Source: Mercurialis annua
Taxonomy: Eukaryota; Streptophyta; Magnoliopsida; Malpighiales; Euphorbiaceae
Reading direction: 5' to 3'
Length of the DNA stretch: 64,000 bases
Assembly: GCF_937616625.2 (NCBI RefSeq)
Contig: NC_065577.1
Location: 21,341,501-21,405,500, forward strand
Shown in pieces: positions 39,201 to 48,957 of the stretch. Within the stretch, counting starts at the first letter, position 1. Every line of letters starts with the position of its first letter. The position numbers and the translations under genes were made by a program. Under the pieces are notes generated by a model. The model ran no database searches and was not told where the DNA came from. It saw only the letters and a list, made by a program, of their open reading frames with translations.

Positions 39201-42200
39201 TAGGTTATAGTACACAAAGAGTGCGTGAAAAGGATCAATAGATTAGTTGTCGCGTTCCAAGTCTCTTTCACACGTCATTCCGATTACCTAAGCATGGTTA
39301 GGTTTTATTATGCAAAGTGTACGTGAAAAGTGATGCTATATTTGTATGTCCAGTCTTAAGTTTCTTTAACTGCGTCGTTTCGATTACCTAAGCATGGTTA
39401 GGTTATATTACGTAAAGTATGCGTAAAAAGTGACGCCAGATTAATATGTTTCGTCTCAAATCTCTTTAACGCGTCGTTTTGATTACCATGCTTATCTCGC
39501 AGCACAAGTCTCATTAACGCGTCGTTCCGATTACCAAAGCATGGTTAGGTTATATTACGCAAAGTGTGCGTTAAAGTGACGTTAGATTAGTATGTCGCGC
39601 GTCTCAAGACTCTCTAATGCGATGTTCCGATTTCCTAAGCAGGGATTACTTATATTACGCAAAGTGTGCGTGAAAACTGACGCTAGATTAGTATGTCGCA
39701 TCACAAGTGTCTCTAACGCGTCGTTCCTGCAACCTAAGCATGGTTAGGTTACGCAAAGTGTGCATGAAAAGTGACGCTAGAATAGTATGTCGCGTCTCAA
39801 GTCTCTTTAACCCGTCATTTCGATTACCAGTCTTATGTCGCATAACAAGCGTCTCTAATGCATCGTTCTGATTACCTAAGCATGGTTCGGTTATATTATG
39901 CAAAGTGTGCATGGAAAGTTGTGTTTGATTAGTATGTCACATCTCAAGTGTGTTTAACGCGTCGTTCTGATTACCTAAGCTTGGCTAGGTTGTATTACGC
40001 AAAGTGTGCATCAAAAGTGACGTTAAATTAGTATGCGTGTCTCAAGTCATTTTAACGCGTCTGATTACCTAATTATGGTTAGGTTATATTAAGCAAAGTG
40101 TGCGTAAAACATGACGCTATAAGTGTGGGCGTTATAAGTCTCTTTAACGCGTTGTTTCGATTGCCATGCTTATGTTGCGTAACAAGCGTCTTTAACATGT
40201 CGTTCTGATTACCAAAGCATGGTTAGGTTATATACGCAAAGTGTGCGTGAAAAGTCACAATTGATTTTTATGTCGCGTCTCAAGTCTATTTACCGCGTTC
40301 TTCCGATTACCTAAGCATGGTTAGGGTATTTTACGCAAAGTGTGCGTGAAAAGCGACTCTAAATTAGTATGTCACGACTCAAGTCTCTTTAACGCGTGTT
40401 CCGATTACCTAAGCATGGTTTGGCTATGTTACGCAAAGTGTGCGTGAAAAATGACGCTAGATTAGTATGTCGCATCTCAAGTCTCTGTAACGCGTCGTTC
40501 CGATTACCTAAGCATGATTAGGTTATATTACGCATAGTCTGCGTGAAAAGTGACGGTAGATTAGTATCGCCCGTCTCAAGTCTCTTTAACGCGTTGTTCT
40601 GAATACCTAAGCATGGTTAGGTTATATTGCCGCGTATAAAGGCTCTTTAATGCGCCGTTTATAAGCATGGTTAAGTTATTTTATGCAAAGTTTGCGTAAA
40701 AAGTGACGCTAGATTAGTATGTCCCCTCTCAAGTCTCTTTAACGCGTCGCTTCGATTACCATACTTATATCGCGTCTCAAGTCTCTCTAACGCATCTTTC
40801 TTATTACCTAAGCATGGTTAGGTTATAGTACGCAAAGTGTGCGTAAAAAGTAACAATAGATTAGTATATCACGTCTCAAATCTCTTTAACGCGTCGTTCC
40901 GATTACCTAAGCATGTTTAAGTTATATTACGCAAAGTGTGCGTAAAATGTGACAATAGATTAGTATACCGCGTATCAAGTCTATTTAACGCGTCATTCCG
41001 ATTACCTAAGCAGCCAGGTTATATTACGCAAAGTGTGCGTGAAAAGTGACGCTAGATTAGTATGTCGGGTCTCATTTCTCTTTAACACGTTTTTCCGATT
41101 ACATAAACATGGTTAGGTTATATTAGTATGTCGCGTCACAAGTTTCTTTAACACGTCGTTCCGATTACCTAAGCATGGTTAGATTATATTACGCAAAGTG
41201 TGCGTAGAAAGTGACGCTGGATTAGTGTGTCGTGTCTCAAGTCTCTTTAACGCATTGTTCCGATGACCTAAGAATGGTTAGGTTGTATTACGCAAAGAGT
41301 GCGTGAAACATGACGCTAGATTAGTATGTCGCGTCTCAAGTCTCTTTAACGCGTCGTTCCGATTACCCAAGAATGGTTAGGTTATATTACGCAAAATGTG
41401 CAAGAAAAGTAACGCTATATTAGTATGTCCCGTCTCAAGTCTCTTTAATGCGTCGTTCCGATTACCTAAGCATTGTTATGTAATATTACGCAAGGTGTGC
41501 GTGAAAAGTGACGCTATATTAGTATGTCACGTCTTAAGGCTCTTTAATGCGTCGTTCCAATTACCTAAGAATGGTTATATTATGCAAAGTTTGCGCAAAA
41601 AGTGACGGTATATTAGTATGTCGCGTCTCAAGTCTCTTTAACGCGTCGTTTCGATTGCCATGCTTATGTCACGTCACAAGTTTCTCTAACGCGTCGTTCT
41701 GATTGCCTAAGCATGGTTAGGTTAAGTGTGCGTGAAAAGTAACAATTGATTAATATGTTGCGCCTCAAGTCTCTTTAACGCGTCGTTCCGATTACCTTAA
41801 GCATGGTTAGGTATATTACGCAAAGTGTGCGTGAAAAGTGACTATAGATAGTATGTCGCGTATAAATTCTATTTAACGCGTCGTTCCGATTACCAACGCA
41901 TGGTTAGGTTATATTACGCAAAGCATGCTCGAAAAGTGACGCTAGATAAGTATGTCGCGTCTCAAGTCTGTTTAACGCGTCATTCCGATTACCTAAGCAT
42001 GGTTAGGTTATATCAAAGTGGCGTGAAAAGTGACGCTAGATAAGTATGGTGCGTCAGAAGTCTCATTAACGCGTCGTTCTGATTACCTAAGCATGGTTAG
42101 GTTATATTATATTGCGCAAGGAGTGCGTGAAAAGTGACGCTAGATTAGTATGTCGCGTCTGAAGTCTCTTTAACGCGTCGGTTCGATTACCGTGCTTATG

Positions 42201-43545
42201 TCGTGTCACAAGTCTCTCTAAAGCGTTGTTCCGATTAGCTAAGCATGGTTGGGTTATATTACGCAAAGTGTGCGTTAAAAATGACATTAAATTAGTATGT
42301 CGCGTCTCAAGTCTATTAGTATGTCGCGTTCCAAGTCTCTTTAACGCATCATTCCGATTACCTAAGCATGGTTAGGTCATATTACACAAAGTGTGCGTGA
42401 AAAGTGACGCAAGATTAGTGTGTCCCGTCACAAGTCTCTCTAACGCGTCGTTCCGATTACCTAAGCTTGGTTAGGTTATATTACACAAAATGTGGGTGAA
42501 AAGTGATAGTAGATTTAAGTCCCTTTAACGTGTCGTTCCAATTACCTAAGCATGGTTAGGTTATGTTACACCAAGTGCGCATTAACAGTGCCGCTAGATT
42601 AGTATGTCGCGGCACAAGTTTAACTCGTCGTTCCGATTACCTAAGCATGGTTTGGTTATTATTACGCCAAGTGCGCGTTAAAATGCCGCTAGATTAGCGT
42701 GTCGCGTCACAATTCTCTTTAAAGCGTCGTTTCGATTACCTAAGTATGGTTAGGTTATATTACGCAAATTATGCATGAAGAGTGATGCAAGATTAGTATG
42801 TTGCGGCACAAGTCTCTCTAACGCGTCGTTCCGATTACCTAAGCATGGTTAGGTTATATTACACAAAGTGTGCATGAAAAGTGACAATAGATTTGTATGT
42901 CTCATCTCAAGTCTCTTTAATCCGTTGTTCCAATTTTGCGTATAATGAAGACGCTAGATTAGTATGCCGTGTCTTAAGTCTCTTTAACGTGTCGTTTCGA
43001 TTACCTAAGTTTGGTTAGGTTATAATACGCCTAGTGCACGTTAAAAGTGCCGCTAGATTAGTATGTCGCATCACAAGTCTCTTTATAGCCTCGTTCCGAT
43101 TACCTAAGCATGGATAGGTTACATTACGCAAAGTGTGCGTAAAAACTGACGCTAGATTAGTATCTCGTGTCTCATGTCTCTTTAACGCGTCTTTTTCGAT
43201 TACCATGCATATGTTGCGTCAAAAATCTCTATAACGCATCATTCCGATTACCAAAGCATGGTTAGGAAATATTCCGCAAATAGTGCATGAAAAGTGACGC
43301 TAAATTAATATGTTGCGTCTCAAGTCTCTTTAATGCGTCGTTTCGATTATACAAACATGGTTAGGTTATATTAATCTATGTGGGTGCGTGAAAAGTGACG
43401 CTAGATTAGTATGTCGCATCTGAAGTCTCTTTAACGCGTCGTTCCGATTACTTAAGCATTATATTACGCAACGTGTGCATGAAAAGTGACGCTATATCAG
43501 TATGTCACGTCTCAAGTCTCTTTAACGCGTCGTTTCGATAACCAT
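30271..43545 (-). repeat. Long 99-bp satellite array, - orientation
   Basis: About 13 kb of - oriented 99-bp and 48-bp units. The part from 30271 to about 32831 is the duplicate of 4598-7128; beyond that the copies diverge. 38908-40485 is a third, more complete relative of 6378-7920. The array ends within a short-type unit (CGTTTCGATAACCATG) at 43545, where an unrelated 60-bp satellite begins with no linker. No gene seen. Confidence 0.96.
38908..40485 (-). repeat. Third copy of the 6378-7920 higher-order segment
   Basis: Shares rare variants with 6378-7920: GTATGTCCAGTCTTAAG, CGCAGCACAAGTCTC, GTCGTTCCTGCAACC and GTGCATGGAAAGTTGTG. It keeps a unit of roughly 60 bp between CGTCTTAAG and GTGACGCTCG near 39075-39130 that is deleted in both 6378-7920 and 32090-32831. 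Confidence 0.85.
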
Positions 43546-46500
43546 GTTTGTAAACGTTTGGCTTAAATTGCTAAAAAGGGGAAACGTTTAGTTTTGTTTC
43601 GTAACGTTTGTAAACGTTCGGCTTAAATCGCTAAAAAGGGGAAACGTCTGGATTTGTTTGGTAACGTTTGGCTTAAATTGCTAAAAATGTGAAACGTTTG
43701 GATTTGTTGCGTAACGTTTGTAAACGTTTGGCTTAAATCGCTAAAAACGTGAAACATTTGAATTTGTTTTGTAACGTTTGTAAACGTTTGCCTTAAATTG
43801 CTAAAAAGATGAAACGTTTGGATTTGTTCCCTAGCGTTTGTAAACGTTTGTCATAAATTGCTAAAAATGTGAAACGTTTGGTTTTGTTCCGTAACGTTTG
43901 TAAATGTTTGGCATAAATCACAAAAAAGTGGAAATGTTTGGATTTGTTTCGTAACCTAAAAGGGAAACGTTTGGTTTTATATCGTAATGTTTGTAAACGT
44001 TTGGCTTAAATCGCTAAAATGGGGAAACTTTTGGATTTGTTTCATAACGTTAGGAAACGTTTGGCTTAAATTGCTAAAAATGGGTAATGTTTGGATTTGT
44101 TTCGTAATGTTTGTAAACGCTTGTCTTAAATCGCAAAAAAGGTGAAACGCTTGGATTTGTTTTGTAACGTTTGTAAACGTTTGGCTTAAATCGCTAAAAA
44201 GGTGAAACGTTTGGATTCGTTTCATAACATTTATAAACATTTGGCTTATATCGCTAAAAAGGTGAAACGTTTGGATTTTTTTCGTAACGTTTGTAAACGT
44301 TTGGCTTAAATCGCTAAAAAGGGGAAACGTTTGGATTTGTTTCGTAAAGTTTGTAAACATTTGGCTTATATCACTATAAAGGTGAAACGTTTGGATTTGT
44401 TTCGTAACGTTTGTAAACCTTTGGCTTAAATCGCTAAAATGGGGAAACGTTTGGATTGGATTTGTTTCGTAACGTTTGGCTTAAATCGCTAAAAATGTGA
44501 AACGGTTGGATTTGTTTCGTAACGTTTGTAAACGTTCTGCTTAAATCGCTAAAAATGTGAAAGGTTTGGTTTTGTTCCGTAATGTTTGTAAACGTTTGGC
44601 TTAAACTGCTAAAAAGGTGAAACGTTTGGATTTTTTTCGTAACGTTTGTAAACGTTTGGCTTAAATCGCAAAAAAGGTGAAACGTTTGGATTTGTTTCTT
44701 AACGTTTGTAAACCTTTGGCTTTGTTTCATAACGTTGGTAAACGTTTGGCTTAAATCGCTAAAATGGGGAAACATTTGGTTTTGTTTCATAACCTTTGTA
44801 AACGTTAGGCTTAAATTGCTAAAAAAGGGAAACAGTTGGATTTGTTTCGTAACGTTTCTAAACGTTTGGCTTATATCGCTAAAATGGGGATACATTTACA
44901 AACGTTACGAATCAAATCCAAACGTTTTGTTTCATAACCTTTGTAAACTTTTGGCTTAAATCGCTAAAAAGGTGAAACATTTGGCTTAAATCGCTAGAAT
45001 CGTTTGGATTTGTTTCGTAACATTTTAAACGTTTGGCTTAAATCGCTAGAAATGTTTGGATTTGTTTCGGAACGTATTAAATATTTGACTTAAATCTCTA
45101 AAACGGGGAAACGTTTGGATTTGTTTTGTAACGTTTGTAAACGTTTTGCTTAAATCGATAAAAATGTGAAACGTTTTGCTTCATAACCTTTGTAAACTTT
45201 TGGCTTAAATCGCTAAAAAGGTGAAACACTTGGATTTGTTACGTAATGTTTGTTAACGTTTGGCTTAAATCACTAAAAAGGTAAAAAGTTTGGTTTTTTT
45301 AAAACGTTTGTAAATGTTTGGCTTAAATCGCTAAAAATGTGAAACGTTTGGATTTGTTTCGTAAAGTTTGTAAACATTTAGCTTAAATCGCTAAAATGGG
45401 GAAACGTTTGGATTTGTTTCGTAACGTTTGTAAAGTTTGGCTCAAATTGCTAAAAATGTGAAACATTTGGATTTGTTTTGTAACGTTTATAAAAGTTTGG
45501 CTTAAATCGCTAAAAAGGTGAAAACATTTGTAAACGTTTGGCTTAAATCGCTAAAAAGGTGAAACATTTGGAATTGTTTCGTAACATTTGTAAAGGTTTG
45601 TCTTAAATCGCTAAAAAGGTGAAACGTTTGGATTTGTTTCGTGAAGTTTTTAAACGTTTGGCTTAAATCGCTAAAAAGGTGAAACGTTTGGATTTGTTTC
45701 GTAACGTTTGTAAACATTTGGCTTAAATCGCTAAAAAGGTGAAACGTTTGGATTTGTTTCGTAACATTTGTAAACGTTTGGCTTAAATCGCTAAATTAGG
45801 GAACAATGGGATTTGCTTAGTAAACGTTCGGCTTAAATCGCTTAAAAGGTGAAACGTTAGGATTTGTTTTGCAACGTTTGCAAACATTTGGCTTAAATCG
45901 CTAAAAAGGTGAAACATTTAGTTTTGTTTCATAACATTTGTAAACGTTTGGCTTAAATCACTAAAAAGGTGAAACGTTTGGATTTGTTTCGCAAGTTTGT
46001 AAATTAAATTGCTAAAAAGGTCAAATGTTTGGATTTGTTTCGTAACGTTTGTAAATGTTTGGCTTAAATTGCTAAAAAGGTCTTCAATATGTTTTTTAAC
46101 GTTTGTAAACGTTTGGCTTAAATCGCTGAAAAGGGGAAATGTTTGGTTTTGTTTCGTAACGTTTGTAAACGTTCGGATTAAATAGCTAAAAAGGTGAGAC
46201 GCTTGGATTTGTTTTGTCGCGTTTTAAACGTTTGTTTCGTAACATTTATAAACGTTTGGCTTAAATCGCTAAAAAGGTGAAACGTTTGGTTTTTTTCTTA
46301 ACGTTTGTAAATTTTTGGCTTAAATTGCTAAAAACGTGAAACCCTTGGATTTGTTTCTTAACGTTTTGTAAACATTTGGCTTAAATAGCTGAAAAGGGGA
46401 AACGTTTGATTTTGTTTCATAACATTTGTAAACATTCGGATCAAATAGCTAAAAAGATGAGACGCTTGGATTTGTTTCGTCATGTTTTAAAAGTTTGGAT

Positions 46501-48308
46501 TTGTTTCGTAACATTTGTAAACGTTTTGCTTAAATTGCTAAAAAGGTGAAACGGTTGGTTTTTTTTCATAACGTTTGTAAACGTTTGGCTTAAATCGCTA
46601 AAAAGGTTAAACGTTTGGCTTAAATCGCTAAAAAGGTGACACGTTTTGATTTGTTTCATAACATTTGTAAACGTTCGGACTAAATTGCTAAAAAGATGAA
46701 ACGCTTGGATTTGTTTCGTAACGTTTCTAAACGTTTGGCTTAAATTGCTATAACGGGGAAACATTTGGATTTTTTTTCTCGCAACATTTGCAAAAGTTTA
46801 GCTTAAATCGCTAAAAGGTGAAACGTTTGGATTTGTTTTGTAACGTTTGTTAACATTTGGCATAAATTTCTAAAAAGGTGAAATGCTTGGCTTTGTAAAC
46901 GTTTGGCTTAAATTGCTATAAAGTAGAAACGCTTGGATTTGTTTCGTAACGTTCGTAAACGTTTGGCTTAAATCGCTAAAAAGGTGATTCAACGTTTGGA
47001 TTTTTTCGTAACGTTTGTAAACGTTTGGCTTAAATTGCTAAATAGGTGAAATGTTTGGATTTGTTTCGTAACGTTTGTAAACATTTGGCTTAAATTGCTA
47101 GAAAGGTGAAACGCTTGGATTTGTTTCATAACATTTGTAAACGTTTGGCTTAAATCGCTAAAAAGGGGAAACATTTGTTTTTGTTTTGTAACGATTGTAA
47201 ACGTTCGGCTTAAATCGCTAAAAAGGTGAAACGTTTGGATTTATTTCGTAACGTTTTAAACATTTTGCTTAAATCGCTAAAATGGGGAAACGTTTGGATT
47301 TGTTTCGTAACGTTTGTAAACGTTTGTCTTAAATCGCTAAAAAGGTGAAACGTTTGGATTTGTTTCGTAACATCTGTAAACGTTTGGCTTAAATCACTAA
47401 AATAGGGAACAATTGGATTTATTTAGTAAACGTTCGGCTTAAATCGCTAAAAAGGTGAAACGTTAGTATTTGTTTTGTAACGTTTGTAAACATTTGGCTT
47501 AAATCGCTAAAAAGGTGAAAACATTTAGTTTTGTTTCATAACCTTTGTAAACGTTTGGTTTAAATCACTAAAAAGGTGAAACGATTGGATTTGTATCGTA
47601 ACGTTTGTAAAAGTTTAGCTTATATCGCTAAATAGGTGAAACGTTTGGATTTGTTTCGTAACGTTTGTAAAAGTTTAGCTTATATCGCTAAAAAGGTGAA
47701 ACATTTGGATTTGTTTCGTAATTTTATTTTGTAACATTTGTAAACGTTTGGCTTAAATCGTTAAAAAGGGGAAACGTTTGGATTTGTTTCGTAACGTTTG
47801 TAAACGTTTGGCTTAAATCACTATATAGGTAAAACGTTTGGATTTGTTTCGTAACGTTTATAAACGTTTGACTTAAATCGCTAAAAATGAGAACCAAGGG
47901 TGAAACTTTTGGCTTTGTTTCGTAACCTTTGGTTTTATTTCGTAACGTTTGTAAGCGTTTGGCTTAAATCGCTAAAAAGGTGAAACGTTTGGATTTGTTT
48001 CGTAACGTTTGTAAAGTTTGGCTTAAATCGCTAAATAAGGGAAACGTTTGGATTTGTTTCGTAACGTTTTAAACGTTTGGCTAAAATCGCTAAAAAGGTG
48101 AAACGTTTGGATTTGTTTTGTAACGTTTTAAACGATTGGCTTAAATAGCTAAAATGGGTAATGTTTGGATTTGTTTTGTAATGTTTATATACGTTTGGCT
48201 TAAATCGCTAAAAATGCGAAATGTTTGGTTTCATTTCATGACGTTTGCAAGCGTTTGGCTTAAATCGCTAAAAAGGTGAAACGTTTAGATTTGTTTTATA
48301 ACTTTTAT
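43546..48308 (+). repeat. Second satellite, 60-bp unit, about 75-80 copies
   Basis: Tandem 60-bp units built from GTAACGTTTGTAAACGTTTG, GCTTAAATCGCTAAAAAGGT and GAAACGTTTGGATTTGTTTC. An exact 60-bp period can be read at 45661 and 45721. The unit is about 35% GC, with twice as many G as C on this strand, and five of its seven C sit in CpG. All units have the same orientation except one microinversion at 44895-44924. A period of 60 keeps a minus-strand frame open in which a 20-residue motif (TFTNVTKQIQTFHLFSDLSQ) repeats; this explains apparent open frames of up to 153 codons and is not evidence of a gene. It shares no obvious sequence with the 99-bp satellite. Confidence 0.97.
44895..44924 (-). 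repeat. Microinversion inside the 60-bp satellite
   Basis: Thirty bases beginning TTTACAAACGTTACGAATC and ending CAAATCCAAACG read as the reverse complement of the normal unit segment that runs from CGTTTGGATTTG to CGTTTGTAAA. Normal orientation resumes at once on both sides. The breakpoints fall in copies of the palindrome AAACGTTT. Confidence 0.85.
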
Positions 48309-48424
48309 CACTACTAAAATACAGTAATTTACCGACGAAATTTAGCGATGTATTTTAAATCGCTAAATTACTTTTACCGACGGATTTGGCGACGGAATTA
48401 ATATTCTGTCGCCAAATAGCTAAA

Positions 48425-48746
48425 TTGAAATGGCGGGAGCTTCCTCGCCATTTTCGATGACCAGACCTTTCTTTTCTTCCTCCCATTTATTTCTTTTTCC
48501 AGTTTGCAGAGCATCTTCCCCGCCGCCACCATCTTTCCCCTCCTCCGGTCTGCCATCTTTCCCTCTCCTCTCCCCCGCCATTTTCCCCTCCTCCGCTGCC
48601 GCCATCTTTCCCCTCCTCCCTTGCCGCCATCTTTCCCTCTCTTTACCCTCTCCTCTCCTCGCCGGTAACTGGAACTGCTGCCGCTGCCTCCTGTAACCGC
48701 TGCCGCCGCCACTAACTGGAAATTGCTGCCATCTCTTCTTATTCCG
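48425..48746 (+). other. Pyrimidine-rich leader-like exon with degenerate minisatellite
   Basis: Strongly CT-rich, with repeated GCCATCTTTCCCCTCC-like modules between about 48516 and 48650 and CCGCTGCC runs after that. It ends TTATTCCG|GTAAGTTTTC, a good plant 5' splice site at 48747. Open frames on both strands (about 88 codons at 48430-48696 on +, about 104 codons at 48398-48712 on -) are low complexity and I do not call them genes. It most resembles a 5' untranslated exon of the CACTA element or of a captured gene. Confidence 0.4.
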
Positions 48747-48818
48747 GTAAGTTTTCTCTCTTTTCTTTTCTTTTACTTGTTAATTATATATTTTAGATGT
48801 TAATTTTTTTAAAAACAG

Positions 48819-48905
48819 TCCACTCCTCCATCTACCTCAATCTGCCGACCTCCGACCGCCGCTTAGATCGCCGACCATCGCCTCCGCCTCAGCCTTCTGT
48901 TGACA
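48819..48905 (+). other. Second leader-like exon fragment
   Basis: Bounded by a 3' splice-like TTTTAAAAACAG ending at 48818 and a 5' splice-like ACA|GTGAGTATG at 48906. The implied upstream intron (48747-48818) is 72 bp and AT-rich. The 87-bp segment is CCG/CTCC-rich and open in one frame (HSSIYLNLPTSDRRLDRRPS), but there is no start codon or known motif. Sequence after 48906 is AT-rich until satellite returns. Confidence 0.35.
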
Positions 48906-48957
48906 GTGAGTATGTGGTATTTTTTTATTATTTATTTGTTATTATTTTAATTATAAA

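Larger units (their letters stand above)
48309..48957 (+). mobile_element. Truncated CACTA (En/Spm-type) transposon, 5' end only
   Basis: Starts CACTACTAAAATACAG at 48309, the typical terminus of plant CACTA elements, followed by subterminal motifs (ACCGACGAAATTTAGCGATG, TTTGGCGACGG) and a perfect 10-bp inverted repeat ATTTGGCGAC / GTCGCCAAAT at 48384-48393 and 48408-48417. No matching TAGTG end appears before satellite resumes around 48957-48985, so the element is cut off. The remainder is a leader-like region (next entries), not transposase. It separates the 60-bp satellite from the 99-bp satellite. Confidence 0.75.

Noticed and set aside
43977..44895. Long minus-strand open frames (127 and 153 codons) in the 60-bp satellite
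   Set aside because: They are 20-residue translations of a 60-bp tandem repeat and lie open only because the period is divisible by three. They begin and end where indels or the microinversion disturb the register.
43546..48308. The 60-bp satellite as a diverged form of the 99-bp satellite
   Set aside because: No shared words beyond very short AT-rich ones, different period and a sharp junction at 43546.
48398..48712. Overlapping low-complexity frames on both strands of the CT-rich tract
   Set aside because: Composition-driven (Pro/Ser/Phe on +, Gly/Arg/Lys on -). The tract is better explained as a leader exon with a minisatellite.
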